DNA from: Bacteroidetes bacterium MedPE-SWsnd-G2
GTDB taxonomy: Bacteria; Bacteroidota; Bacteroidia; Flavobacteriales; Flavobacteriaceae
Assembly: GCA_001874335.1 (NCBI GenBank)
Contig: MPDE01000002.1
Location: forward strand, 186,001-250,000
Direction: 5' to 3'
Length of the DNA stretch: 64,000 nucleotides
Shown here: positions 53,699 to 62,756 of the stretch, in pieces
Numbering within the stretch: the first letter of the stretch is position 1
How the letters are laid out: each line of letters begins with the position of its first letter
Program-made: the position numbers and the translations under genes
The notes under the pieces: generated by a model
Told to the model about the DNA's origin: nothing
Seen by the model: only the letters and a program-made list of their open reading frames with translations
The model's database searches: none

Positions 53699-54109
53699 AT
53701 GAAACAAAATTTTAAACCTATAAAAACAATACATTTAGCTTTACTTTCAGGACTATGTTTGGCATTTTGGTTTTTGGGTGACTTAACTTCTTTTGAGGTA
53801 TTTAAAATACCATCTATTGATTCTACCAATTTCATAAATATCCTATTCCCCATAGCAGCACTAGTTATTGGACAATTAATTTTTAATTATAAGTTAAAAG
53901 CAATTCAACCAGAATCAAACATAGAAGAAAAGCTAATGCGTTATCAAGAAGCTTCAATTATAAGATGGGCATTAATAGAAGGCGCCTCCTTTTTTATCTT
54001 ATTTGCAGCACCAAAATTTATTGGTATTGGGGTAATCATGATCGCCTACTTTGTTTACCTCTACCCTTCTGACTCAAGAATACATAGGGCGTTAAAAATT
54101 TATCATTAA
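53699..54109 (+). CDS. Unknown four-helix membrane protein (copy B of a pair)
   Basis: 136 aa with four hydrophobic segments (about 12-32, 46-64, 83-100, 101-118). The YQEASIIRWALIEG motif before helix 3 and LYPSDSRIHRAL after helix 4 match the protein at 40715, so it is the second divergent copy of the same family. Genes of unknown function follow at once. Confidence 0.75.
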   Translation: MKQNFKPIKTIHLALLSGLCLAFWFLGDLTSFEVFKIPSIDSTNFINILFPIAALVIGQLIFNYKLKAIQPESNIEEKLMRYQEASIIRWALIEGASFFILFAAPKFIGIGVIMIAYFVYLYPSDSRIHRALKIYH

Positions 54110-54122
54110 TTAACGCACTACT

Positions 54123-54371
54123 ATGAAAGCTTTTAAAATTATTCTATCTCTTTTCTGTATTTGCGTCATACTGCAAAGTTGTAATGCCGAAGAATGTGAA
54201 CCTGGTTATGTGGCAGACATTGATGGTTTTTGTGTTCCTAAATTTAATGATGACATGAATCAAAACTTTGACCCTGGCAGCAAGTTTTACCACGACACCC
54301 ATAGTTTTATATATTTTGAAAATGGCCAATGGTTTGATGAAAGTCACACTGTAATTCTGGATTTGAAGTAA
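54123..54371 (+). CDS. Small lipoprotein
   Basis: 82 aa with a signal ending in the lipobox LQSC (Cys20). The mature part is short, with CEPGYVADIDGFCVP giving three more or less paired cysteines and an aromatic C-terminal half (FIYFENGQWFDESH). No family recognised. It lies 13 bases after the copy B gene and 3 bases before the next. Confidence 0.7.
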   Translation: MKAFKIILSLFCICVILQSCNAEECEPGYVADIDGFCVPKFNDDMNQNFDPGSKFYHDTHSFIYFENGQWFDESHTVILDLK

Positions 54372-54374
54372 TAC

Positions 54375-54896
54375 ATGGTAGAAACTGCATTTAAAAAAAC
54401 AGCTGAACTATATCGTACTAATTATCAAGTTGAACATTTTAAAGTTCCAGGGGATATGGGATCTTGGCTTCCTATTTCAATTTATTATTTGGCAATAGAA
54501 CACGAAGGTTCTATGATTAAAATAGAATATGAATTTGGCAATGCCAACTTAGCAGAAATTTCCTTTCAGCTAAAGTACAATACCAAAATACCTGAACTAA
54601 CCCTTTACACCAGAACTCATCTTTCACGTCTATTTTTTCCCAGACAACACAAATGGGCCATTACATCAAATTACAAGCGAGTAAAAAGAAATCTTACTTC
54701 AGCTTTAAGAATTTCTGGTCTTGCAAAAATTGCCGATAATTATGCTTTTGAACCAGTAATCAAAGGGGAATTTGTAAATGACACATATATTTTTAATACC
54801 AAGTTTAGTTTAGCATTTCCAGAGAAAGAAAAATCGCTTGTACCAGTAATCGAATTTCATAAATACATGATTAGCTACTTAAATGGTTTGAATTGA
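54375..54896 (+). CDS. Unknown protein
   Basis: 173 aa without signal peptide or clear membrane segment. It begins with an ATG three bases after the lipoprotein gene. The sequence is beta-rich and aromatic (LPISIYYLAIEHEGSMIKIEYEF in parts; LSRLFFPRQHKWAITS). No motif is recognised. Likely co-transcribed with the preceding small genes. Confidence 0.6.
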   Translation: MVETAFKKTAELYRTNYQVEHFKVPGDMGSWLPISIYYLAIEHEGSMIKIEYEFGNANLAEISFQLKYNTKIPELTLYTRTHLSRLFFPRQHKWAITSNYKRVKRNLTSALRISGLAKIADNYAFEPVIKGEFVNDTYIFNTKFSLAFPEKEKSLVPVIEFHKYMISYLNGLN

Positions 54897-55007
54897 TCAA
54901 TTTTTAATCCTCCATACCAGAAAACTCAATTGACTTTAGAAGTAATTTACTTTTTATTCACCGCAATAAATAGCTAAATTACAACATATTAACCACCAAT
55001 CAAGTGT

Positions 55008-55817
55008 ATGAAGCCCTTTTATAAAGCAACCCTTTTTTTAGTTCTTGTTTTTCTTTTAGAAATTGTATTTAGAAATGGATTGCTCATTCATTTTATGCCT
55101 TTTCAACTTCCGTATAACGCTAATATTTTGATAGGTTTTACTGGCTTTACTATTTGTTGTTGGTTCATTACTAAACGGTTTTGTAAATGGGATAATATGA
55201 GTTTGAAAGACTTGGGGATTTCATTTTTATCCAACAACCGAAAAGATTTTTTCTACGGATTTGTAATAGGCGTTATTCTATGGGGCATTGTTTCCCTTGC
55301 ACAATCCTATTTTGCTGGCTTTTCATGGGTTCTCAGACCTAATGTAAGTCTTGTTAATATTTTTTATGGACTCCTATTTATTTTCATTGCAGACTTAGGT
55401 ACAGAATTATTTTATCGGGGTTACCCGCTTACACGATATAAAGACAGTTTCGGTTATCTATGGGCCATTATAATCATGTTTTTGTTTGTATCGCTAAAAA
55501 GCTACTCTCCCGGTTTATCTGGAGAATTGTTATTCTACGCGTTATTAATTCCTGGTTTACACACCATTTTTTTCAGCATTATTTACTTCAAGACCAAACG
55601 CCTTGGTGCTGCAGTTGGATTGCATACGGGAGCAAACTTTATAACCATTAGTATTTTTGATTTAAGAGTTACCAATCCCAATCAAGCAATCCCCTCGGGC
55701 ATTTTTGATTCTAATGTAGCTGTTGATACCCTTTCTCTTACGGCTGTTCAAATGCCTTGGGTTGTCATGGCTTCACTTTTATCTATTGTGGTTTACTTCT
55801 GGTGGCAAAAAGAATAA
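55008..55817 (+). CDS. CPBP-type membrane protein, probable loss of catalytic residues
   Basis: 269 aa with eight or so hydrophobic segments. The region about 120-215 aligns with the CPBP/Rce1 intramembrane protease domain. Motif 1, normally EExxxR, is TELFYR (Thr132, Glu133, Arg137), so the first Glu is Thr. Motif 2, normally FxxxH, is FVSLK (Phe160 to Lys164), so the His is Lys. Motif 3 HxxxN is kept (His206, Asn210). I infer that it does not cleave peptide bonds in the usual way. Some CPBP relatives act as immunity proteins for bacteriocins, but no bacteriocin is seen here. Confidence 0.75.
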   Translation: MKPFYKATLFLVLVFLLEIVFRNGLLIHFMPFQLPYNANILIGFTGFTICCWFITKRFCKWDNMSLKDLGISFLSNNRKDFFYGFVIGVILWGIVSLAQSYFAGFSWVLRPNVSLVNIFYGLLFIFIADLGTELFYRGYPLTRYKDSFGYLWAIIIMFLFVSLKSYSPGLSGELLFYALLIPGLHTIFFSIIYFKTKRLGAAVGLHTGANFITISIFDLRVTNPNQAIPSGIFDSNVAVDTLSLTAVQMPWVVMASLLSIVVYFWWQKE

Positions 55818-55986
55818 ATTAGTTGGTCTACATCTTCTTATTTATTGCTATTAATGCAATAGCCCACTTCTATTCTTAGAATCCAAAAAATATTCAAACC
55901 GAGATGAAATAAATATTTCTTGTATTATTTTAGTGCAATTCACATTAAATTAGAATATTTGACAAATTCAAATTGTAGAACCAGCT

Positions 55987-57072
55987 ATGCCAAGAACAAT
56001 TTATCCCAACATAACCTCTATCCGGTTTTTTTTGGCAGTTTTAGTTGTCATATTTCATGTTTCTCAATTTAGCGAAAATCAAGGCTTACCCTATTTTAAC
56101 GATTGGGCCGTTTTTCAAAAAGGTACAGAAGCTGTTTACATGTTTTTCTCTCTCAGTGGCTTTTTAATTATCAAACAACTTTATGATGAAAAGAAGTTTA
56201 CTAACAGCATAAACCTAAAAGCTTTTTATACCAGAAGAGCTTTAAGGATATTCCCGCTTTATTATCTAATTTTAATTTTCGGCTTTTTATACTATCAAGT
56301 TATTTTACCTCAATTAGGTTATCCAGTTGAAAACAACTACGATCTTCTCTCGGGAATTTTATTAGCATCCACCTTTTTTTCAAATGTATTTAGCACCTTT
56401 CAACCCGGAGGTATTCTTGAAATCTTATGGTCTATTGGTGTGGAAGAGCAATTTTATTTATTCATTGCTCCAACCTTATTACTTCTTCCTATTAAGCGAA
56501 TTAAAATATATTTGGTTGGTTTTACCCTTGTATATTTTTCACTCTTCTTCTCCGAAGCATTTTCGTTTTTGAGAACTTATAATATGCTTTTCTTTTACTT
56601 TTCCTTTAGTGGGATTTGCGCACTTTTCATGCATAAATTTAAACTCAATAAATCTCATTACTCACTATTGATTCCTATTTCAGTATTAACCATATTTTAT
56701 TTTAATTCTAATTATTTCAAACATGAGTTAGGAGCCATTTCTTATCATGCCATAAGTATGATTTTGTTTGGTGTTTTTATAACATTGTTATCACTCAAAC
56801 CATTAAAATTATTAGAACACAGGTCACTTAAATATTTAGGTAAAATTTCCTATGGTATATATATGTTTCATCCTATTATAATGCAACTTGTTGGATTCTT
56901 GTTTTTAAAATATCAGTTAGACGCTTCAGAAAACAATTTGGTTTCTGTTGTTTTTATAAACGTTTCTATCATAGCTTTAACCATTATCACATCACATTTA
57001 TCCTATAAATATTTTGAATCTTACTTTTTAAGTCTAAAATCAAAATCAAGAATTCTATATCAAAAGAAGTAA
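55987..57072 (+). CDS. Acyltransferase 3 family membrane protein
   Basis: 361 aa with about ten hydrophobic helices. The N-terminal TSIRFFLAVLVVIFHVSQF holds the conserved Arg and His of the AT3 family, and FYTRRALRIFPLYY follows around residue 75. WSIGVEEQFYLF is another family signature. Such proteins acetylate or acylate surface polysaccharides. It lies alone between two non-coding gaps of about 170 bases. The acceptor glycan is unknown. Confidence 0.9.
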   Translation: MPRTIYPNITSIRFFLAVLVVIFHVSQFSENQGLPYFNDWAVFQKGTEAVYMFFSLSGFLIIKQLYDEKKFTNSINLKAFYTRRALRIFPLYYLILIFGFLYYQVILPQLGYPVENNYDLLSGILLASTFFSNVFSTFQPGGILEILWSIGVEEQFYLFIAPTLLLLPIKRIKIYLVGFTLVYFSLFFSEAFSFLRTYNMLFFYFSFSGICALFMHKFKLNKSHYSLLIPISVLTIFYFNSNYFKHELGAISYHAISMILFGVFITLLSLKPLKLLEHRSLKYLGKISYGIYMFHPIIMQLVGFLFLKYQLDASENNLVSVVFINVSIIALTIITSHLSYKYFESYFLSLKSKSRILYQKK

Positions 57073-57244
57073 AATCAACAGCAACACTGCACAACCACAC
57101 AATACTTTAATAATCAATCCATAACACTAAGTTTTCGGCATAATAATTGTTAAATATTGCCTATATTTTAACAACTATTTATTACAACTAAGGCTACATC
57201 GTAAATTAAAAACGCCTTTGTAGTCTAACATAAACCAATTACTT

Positions 57245-58705
57245 ATGAATTATATTGATTTACTATTACTATTAATTGTATCGATTTACATTCTTTTTAA
57301 TCGGCAAATAAACGTCAAACTTAAAAAATCATATATCCTTGGCGGTTTATTCTCAATATTTATTCTTCAACTTATAATAAGTGGTTACCGCTGGCAAATG
57401 ATACCAACATATGTTTTATGGATAATTGCTCTCTTCTTGGCCATTAAATATTCCATAAAAAAACCATCAAACTTGGCTTTAGTATTTAAGTCGTTTATAA
57501 TTCTGATTATCGCCGGACTCGCCTATTATGTACCAAGTTTATTACCTGTTTTCAAATTACCACAACCTACTGGAAAATATAGCGTAGGCACCAATGACCT
57601 TGAACTCACAGTGAATCGAGATGAAATTATAACAGAAAATCCCAACGACAAAAGAAGTTTTATGATTAAAACTTGGTATCCGACTACCGACTTAAGTGGC
57701 AAGCAAGATTTATATATTGATAAAGGTGGAAGGAATGGTTTTGCAATGAAATATGGTCTTCCAATTTCGATGTTAGATTATTTAGACCAGGTTGACACTC
57801 ATGTTTATCGAAATGCTGCAATTGAAAATGAATCGTTTCCTGTACTACTATTTTCCCATGGATACAATTCAAAGGCAAATGGGTATTACGCACTTTTATC
57901 AGAAGTGGCCAGTCATGGTTACATTGTATTCGCCATTAATCATACTTATGAAAGCACAGGATCTACTTTTATTGATGGTAAAGAAGTGTACTTTGATAAT
58001 CATTTTGCACAAAAGATAGAAACCGACACTTGGCAAATTATAGTACCGATTAAAGACGCTTTTAAAACCAAAATTTCGTTTGAAGAGCGTCAACCTATAG
58101 TAAAAAAAGCCTTAACAACATATTTTGTAAAAGACATAGTAAATCGTTGGGCTCAAGATATTGTGGACGTTTCAAATGTGCTTCAGCAATATAATTCTAC
58201 TGGTTTTTTTAAAGATAAATTAGATATGACTAGGATTGGCGTTTTTGGGCATTCACGTGGCGGTGGAGCCGCTGGGCATTCACTATTGTTACCAAGCAGT
58301 ATAAAAGCTGGTGTAAACTTAGATGGCGTACAATGGGGTGAGATTGCAGATACAACTTTCCAAAAGCCATTTATGTTTGTTGCTGCCGACTGGCCCGAAG
58401 AGCATGAGAATTTAAATCAGCATGCCTATATAAATAAAAGTAGCTCCTATTTTTATGAGGGACTCATTAAAAACTCAGCGCACAGTAACTTTATGGATAT
58501 TCCCTATATGGTTCCAGAACAATCCATAAGTGAAGCTGGCACCATACAAGCTGATATGGCAATAAGCATAAGTTCGAGTCTGGTCACTTCCTTTTTTGAC
58601 AAACATCTGAAAGAAAAGCCTATTGATTTACTGTTGCTCAATTCTGAATTTGAACTCCTCGAATTAAAGGTATTTGAAGGTGATTCGATTAGAATAAAAA
58701 ATTAA
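57245..58705 (+). CDS. Alpha/beta hydrolase, PAF-acetylhydrolase-like, membrane-anchored
   Basis: 486 aa. Residues about 1-110 have four or five hydrophobic helices. The hydrolase domain then has the oxyanion region VLLFSHGYNSKANGYY, and the nucleophile elbow GHSRG with Ser337. A late His within NSAHSNFMD could complete the triad with an Asp in the NLDGVQWGE region. This layout resembles bacterial relatives of plasma platelet-activating-factor acetylhydrolase that cleave short acyl groups from lipids. Physiological substrate unknown. Confidence 0.82.
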   Translation: MNYIDLLLLLIVSIYILFNRQINVKLKKSYILGGLFSIFILQLIISGYRWQMIPTYVLWIIALFLAIKYSIKKPSNLALVFKSFIILIIAGLAYYVPSLLPVFKLPQPTGKYSVGTNDLELTVNRDEIITENPNDKRSFMIKTWYPTTDLSGKQDLYIDKGGRNGFAMKYGLPISMLDYLDQVDTHVYRNAAIENESFPVLLFSHGYNSKANGYYALLSEVASHGYIVFAINHTYESTGSTFIDGKEVYFDNHFAQKIETDTWQIIVPIKDAFKTKISFEERQPIVKKALTTYFVKDIVNRWAQDIVDVSNVLQQYNSTGFFKDKLDMTRIGVFGHSRGGGAAGHSLLLPSSIKAGVNLDGVQWGEIADTTFQKPFMFVAADWPEEHENLNQHAYINKSSSYFYEGLIKNSAHSNFMDIPYMVPEQSISEAGTIQADMAISISSSLVTSFFDKHLKEKPIDLLLLNSEFELLELKVFEGDSIRIKN

Positions 58706-58780
58706 CTCAAGACCATTACAATAACCTTAAAATCAGTACGTTTACCTCATCAAACTCAACAACCAGCAAAAAGTGATATT

Positions 58781-59332
58781 ATGAGCTCTTATTTGGCAAG
58801 CCTAAAAACCCAATTTCAGTACTACAAAACTATTGCAGAAGACACAATACATCAATTACCAGAAGAAAAACTGTTTTGGCAGTTTAATGAAGAGAGCAAC
58901 AGTATAGCAATGATAATTAATCATCTTTCAGGAAATATGCTATCGCGATGGACTGATTTTAGAACTTCGGATGGAGAAAAATCTTGGCGTAATAGAGATA
59001 CCGAATTTGAAGTAACAATGACTTCAAAAAAAGAGGTAATGGCACAATGGGATAAAGGTTGGACTTGTTTATTTGATGGACTTAATTCTATTGCAAACAA
59101 TGAAATAGAAGACCTTATTTACATCCGTAATATGGGTCACACAATTACAGAAGCTCTTAATCGGCAATTAGCACATTATACATACCACATAGGTCAAATT
59201 GCATTTATTGGTAAAATGATTCAGAATGAAACTTGGCAGTCTTTATCCATACCTAAAGGAACATCTGAACAATACAATAAAGAGAAATTTGAAAAAGGCA
59301 AAAGAACCATTCATTTCACAAAGGATCTTTAA
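58781..59332 (+). CDS. DUF1572/DinB-like protein
   Basis: A 183-aa four-helix-bundle protein of the DinB superfamily. The metal-binding His are suggested in IINHLSGNMLSRW (helix 2) and in the late AHYTYHIGQIAFIGK. It has the DUF1572 layout known in many Bacteroidota and Firmicutes; members bind divalent metal and may be thiol-dependent transferases. No signal peptide. The gap to the preceding hydrolase is 75 bases. Confidence 0.8.
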   Translation: MSSYLASLKTQFQYYKTIAEDTIHQLPEEKLFWQFNEESNSIAMIINHLSGNMLSRWTDFRTSDGEKSWRNRDTEFEVTMTSKKEVMAQWDKGWTCLFDGLNSIANNEIEDLIYIRNMGHTITEALNRQLAHYTYHIGQIAFIGKMIQNETWQSLSIPKGTSEQYNKEKFEKGKRTIHFTKDL

Positions 59333-59360
59333 TTCAACTGATACTTAATATTTACTTTAA

Positions 59361-60161
59361 ATGAGACTAAAAAATTTATTTATTATTCCTTTAGTCTATC
59401 TATGTAATAGCATTGGGATTGCACAAACAGCACATTTTATAAAATCGGATTGCAAGCTTATTTCTTCAATTGAATTTTCAAAATTTTTAAAAAATTCTCC
59501 TGAAACCAAATTTTATTCTATATCTGAGGACGGCACTCCTTTTACTAAAGTCCAAAGGGATTCGATTGTAAAATTACTTGGGTATAAAGCCATAAAACAA
59601 ACACTTTATAATGATACGGTTTCAAATCAATTGTTTGCAGTAAACAAAATACTAAGCTTGGAAGAGCAAACCCAGATGAAACAAGAGACTATTGCAAAGA
59701 AAAAAGAAGAAAAAACGTTTAGAAAATCACTAAACGGCACAAAATTATCACCTCTTGTATTAACCGACCTTGAAGGCAATAGCTATAACACTAAAGATTT
59801 AGAAGGTAAAGTTATTGTATTTAATTTTTGGTTCACGCAATGTAAGCCATGTGTAGCTGAGTTCCCTGATTTAAACAAACTAAAAGCGAAGTTCAAGGAT
59901 AAAGATGTTGTTTTCTTTGGAGTCACTTTTAATTCTAAAGATGCTTTAATTCCATTTTTTGAGAATCATAAATTTGATTATACCATCATACCAAATGGAA
60001 ATTTTATTAATGACACTTTTAAAATTCCATATTACCCTTATCATATCATAATCGATAAAACAGGTACAATTGAATATTTTAATAGCGTTTTAGTTCTAAA
60101 TGTATTTAAATCCCTTGAAAGGAAAATCAATCAATCCTTGAAAAGAAAAATAAAAACTTAA
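59361..60161 (+). CDS. TlpA-family disulfide oxidoreductase
   Basis: 266 aa with a signal peptide (FIIPLVYLCNSIGIAQ). Residues about 25-125 are a lysine-rich, mostly helical spacer. Residues about 128-260 are the thioredoxin fold with active-site CKPC (Cys161, Cys164) in NFWFTQCKPCVAEFP and a cis-Pro segment YYPYHIIID. It reduces periplasmic disulfides; partner unknown. A second thioredoxin lipoprotein lies at 22590-23810. Confidence 0.88.
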   Translation: MRLKNLFIIPLVYLCNSIGIAQTAHFIKSDCKLISSIEFSKFLKNSPETKFYSISEDGTPFTKVQRDSIVKLLGYKAIKQTLYNDTVSNQLFAVNKILSLEEQTQMKQETIAKKKEEKTFRKSLNGTKLSPLVLTDLEGNSYNTKDLEGKVIVFNFWFTQCKPCVAEFPDLNKLKAKFKDKDVVFFGVTFNSKDALIPFFENHKFDYTIIPNGNFINDTFKIPYYPYHIIIDKTGTIEYFNSVLVLNVFKSLERKINQSLKRKIKT

Positions 60162-60190
60162 ATTAACAATCGATTTCAAATTCAATTACG

Positions 60191-60418
60191 ATGAAAAACA
60201 TATTAAAATATGTATCTATCAGTGCTCTAGTTCTTTTTGGATTATTAATTGCTGAATATAAGTTTTATAATAATCTAAGTTTTAACAATGGAGATTTACG
60301 AAATTTATTCGTTTTAATTTACCTCTTTACAAACCTAAAGTACTATCAATATGTTGTAAAAGAAAAGGATGAGCTCATTGAAAACTTAAACGATCAGTTA
60401 GCCAATAATAACCAATAG
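60191..60418 (+). CDS. Small membrane protein
   Basis: 75 aa with two hydrophobic segments (about 6-22 and 36-54) and a short coiled-coil-like C-terminal tail (KEKDELIENLNDQLA). No family recognised. It starts 29 bases after the TlpA gene in the same direction. Confidence 0.6.
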   Translation: MKNILKYVSISALVLFGLLIAEYKFYNNLSFNNGDLRNLFVLIYLFTNLKYYQYVVKEKDELIENLNDQLANNNQ

Positions 60419-60475
60419 AAATTTAAAACATATTCTCAATTAATTAGTGCTTTAAGATTTTTGTATCTTAGAAAA

Positions 60476-60760
60476 ATGAAGAGAAAAGGCATAATTAGAC
60501 TTGCAATTGTAGTATTAGGAATTTTATCTATCCCTTTGATAGCCATGCAATTTACAGAAGAAGTGAATTGGAATGTAACCGACTTTATAGTTGCCGGTAT
60601 TATTTTGACTGTCTTTTTTTTTGTAATAAATTATATAATAACCCATTTAAAAAACAGCAAGTATAAGTATGGTTATTTAGTACTTAGTGTCATTTTCTTT
60701 ATTTTATTATGGGCTGAATTGGCTGTAGGCATATTCAATTCGCCTTTGAGTGGAAGTTAA
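60476..60760 (+). CDS. Small three-helix membrane protein
   Basis: 94 aa from the ATG at 60476; a TTG at 60461 is also in frame but lies in a promoter-like TATCTTAG stretch. Three hydrophobic segments (about 4-23, 33-54, 66-86) leave only short loops. No family recognised. It ends the run of small plus-strand genes before the minus-strand methyltransferase. Confidence 0.6.
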   Translation: MKRKGIIRLAIVVLGILSIPLIAMQFTEEVNWNVTDFIVAGIILTVFFFVINYIITHLKNSKYKYGYLVLSVIFFILLWAELAVGIFNSPLSGS

Positions 60761-60900
60761 TTATTGCATCCTATTTTCTTAAAAGGCGTAAAATTCCCTT
60801 TTTTTTTCTATTTCAACAATTCAAATTTTAGATGTATTAAAGTGCTGTTTATTTTTTATCCGAAACCGAGAAACAAAAGTTAATCAAACACTATCATAGC

Positions 60901-61602
60901 TTAAAACATGGTATAACAGTGAGTTTCAATGACACCTTTATTGGGGCCTAAATCAACTCTATGTAACCTCTCTTTTGACTTTATTACAAGGTTAAATGGT
61001 GCAGCTAATAAGTCTATCCCACTTTTCTTTTTAAGTCTAATACCCTGTCCAGAAATGATATCTAAATTTGGAATAAATTCTCCGTTAGGGACATGTTCTG
61101 TTAAAATAACATATTTATAATTTCGAAGCTTTTCAGAAACTTCTTGAACTTCTGTATTGCTCAAATGTTGAAGCACTTGCCTCAGTACCACGCAATCGGC
61201 ATCAGGCAAATTAGATTTGGAAATATCCTTACATTGAAACTCTAAACCTACTATTTTAAACTTCTCTTTATTTCTTTTTATTAATTCCGATACTATATCA
61301 ATACCAATGTATTGATTTGTATACGGTACTAATTGTCGACCTATATTAAAATCTCCACAGCCCAAATCGCATAAGGAAATTGCATTTTCAAACCTTTTTA
61401 ACCACAGGGTCAAAGCTTCAATATAGGGATTGACTATGCTTGGCAAATGCGACCCTTCTCCAGAATAAAAGTCGGTATCAGAACCTCCCCAAAGATTCAA
61501 TTCATAGACCTGAGTCATGGCAGCTTTGGTAGGCCAAGGTTTCTTTTTATTTGTTCCTTCCGTTTTTGAATCCATTACAGCAAAATTATGCTTTAAACTC
61601 AT
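60901..61602 (-). CDS. Class I SAM-dependent methyltransferase
   Basis: A 233-aa Rossmann methyltransferase. The AdoMet-binding loop is LCDLGCGDFNIG near residue 97, and the following acidic residue of YIGIDIV fits motif II; DADCVVLRQVLQHLS holds motif IV/V. The N-terminal 60 residues (WPTKAAMTQVYELNLWGG) resemble those of methyltransferases acting on small sugars or glycan lipids. No signal peptide. It is the only minus-strand gene between 52.7 kb and the end of the window. Confidence 0.85.
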   Translation of the reverse strand: MSLKHNFAVMDSKTEGTNKKKPWPTKAAMTQVYELNLWGGSDTDFYSGEGSHLPSIVNPYIEALTLWLKRFENAISLCDLGCGDFNIGRQLVPYTNQYIGIDIVSELIKRNKEKFKIVGLEFQCKDISKSNLPDADCVVLRQVLQHLSNTEVQEVSEKLRNYKYVILTEHVPNGEFIPNLDIISGQGIRLKKKSGIDLLAAPFNLVIKSKERLHRVDLGPNKGVIETHCYTMF

Positions 61603-61708
61603 ATGTTTTATACTCGATTTTCAAGTTTTATTCAAAAAGCTAATTCATTTTTAACTAACTTAGATTGAAGTGATTGCGCTAAAATAAATCTTACTTACTG
61701 ATTAAAAA

Positions 61709-62728
61709 ATGGATTATACAGTTTTACTCTTCGGTTTTCTTTTTGGTTTTGCAATGCAATATGCCAACTTAAATAAGTTTAATACAATAAGTGGTATGGC
61801 CACATTAGAAGATTATACCATGGCTAAAACAATGGGGTTTGCTATTGGCTTAGGAGCTATTATAATTGCTTTAGATGTTGGACTAGGTTTCGCAAATTAC
61901 CACGTAAAACCGCTCATACCTATTGCAAACAGTGTTGGCGGATTAATTTTTGGAGTAGGTATGGCAATTTTAGGGTATTGCCCTGGAACCTTACCAATTT
62001 CATTAGGTCAAGGTGCTTTAGATGCTTTAGTTGGGATTATTGGCGGTCTTTTTGGAGGATGGATATTTACTATAAATTATGAATCCATTGCTCCCTATTT
62101 TGGAACTAACTACGGTCCTATTTCATTATATTCTCTTTTAGAAGGGAAACCAATAGTCTTTTATGCGTTGACTATTTTATTTGGTTGTTCTCTCATGTAC
62201 ATTGCTTTTAAATTGGATGACCTTGAAGGCAGGAAAAATAAAAAATGGTTAATTACCGGGTTGGCATTTGCTCTTATAAATGGTATTATGCTACTTAATG
62301 TTGTATTTTCAAGACCTATTGGTGCTTCAACTGCATATCCGTATTTAGCAGATATCATTTCAAACGACGTAAATAACACTTATTTCAAAATGATTTCTGG
62401 TCCCGGTAGCTGGGAGTTAATGTTTTTAGTCGGCGCTTTTTTTGCAGGACTTTTACCTGCCCTATATAACAAATCTTATAGACTCAGTTTCATCCAAGAA
62501 AGATGGCAACACTATTTTGGATCTAACCTTTGGAAACGATTAATATGGGCATTTTTAGGTGGGTTTTTATTGATATTTGGTGCTCGGGTTGCAGGAGGCT
62601 GTGCAAGTGGCCATATACTTTCTGGTGTCATGCAAATGGGTATTGGTAGTTTGGTTTTTGCACTTTTTACCTTTATAGCCTTTATCATTACCGGAAAGTA
62701 TTTTTACAAATCAAGTTTCGGAAAGTAA
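61709..62728 (+). CDS. YeeE/YedE-family thiosulfate transporter-like protein
   Basis: 339 aa with about nine hydrophobic helices. Two cysteine motifs of the YeeE/YedE (TsuA) family are kept: GYCPGT with Cys91 and GGCASGH with Cys298. Known TsuA imports thiosulfate as a sulfur source. A third functional Cys of the characterised transporter is not visible, because there is no Cys between residues 160 and 298. No sulfur-assimilation genes adjoin it. It is followed by the SDR gene after 28 bases. Confidence 0.8.
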   Translation: MDYTVLLFGFLFGFAMQYANLNKFNTISGMATLEDYTMAKTMGFAIGLGAIIIALDVGLGFANYHVKPLIPIANSVGGLIFGVGMAILGYCPGTLPISLGQGALDALVGIIGGLFGGWIFTINYESIAPYFGTNYGPISLYSLLEGKPIVFYALTILFGCSLMYIAFKLDDLEGRKNKKWLITGLAFALINGIMLLNVVFSRPIGASTAYPYLADIISNDVNNTYFKMISGPGSWELMFLVGAFFAGLLPALYNKSYRLSFIQERWQHYFGSNLWKRLIWAFLGGFLLIFGARVAGGCASGHILSGVMQMGIGSLVFALFTFIAFIITGKYFYKSSFGK

Positions 62729-62756
62729 TCCTATACAAAACGATTAAAACTACGTC

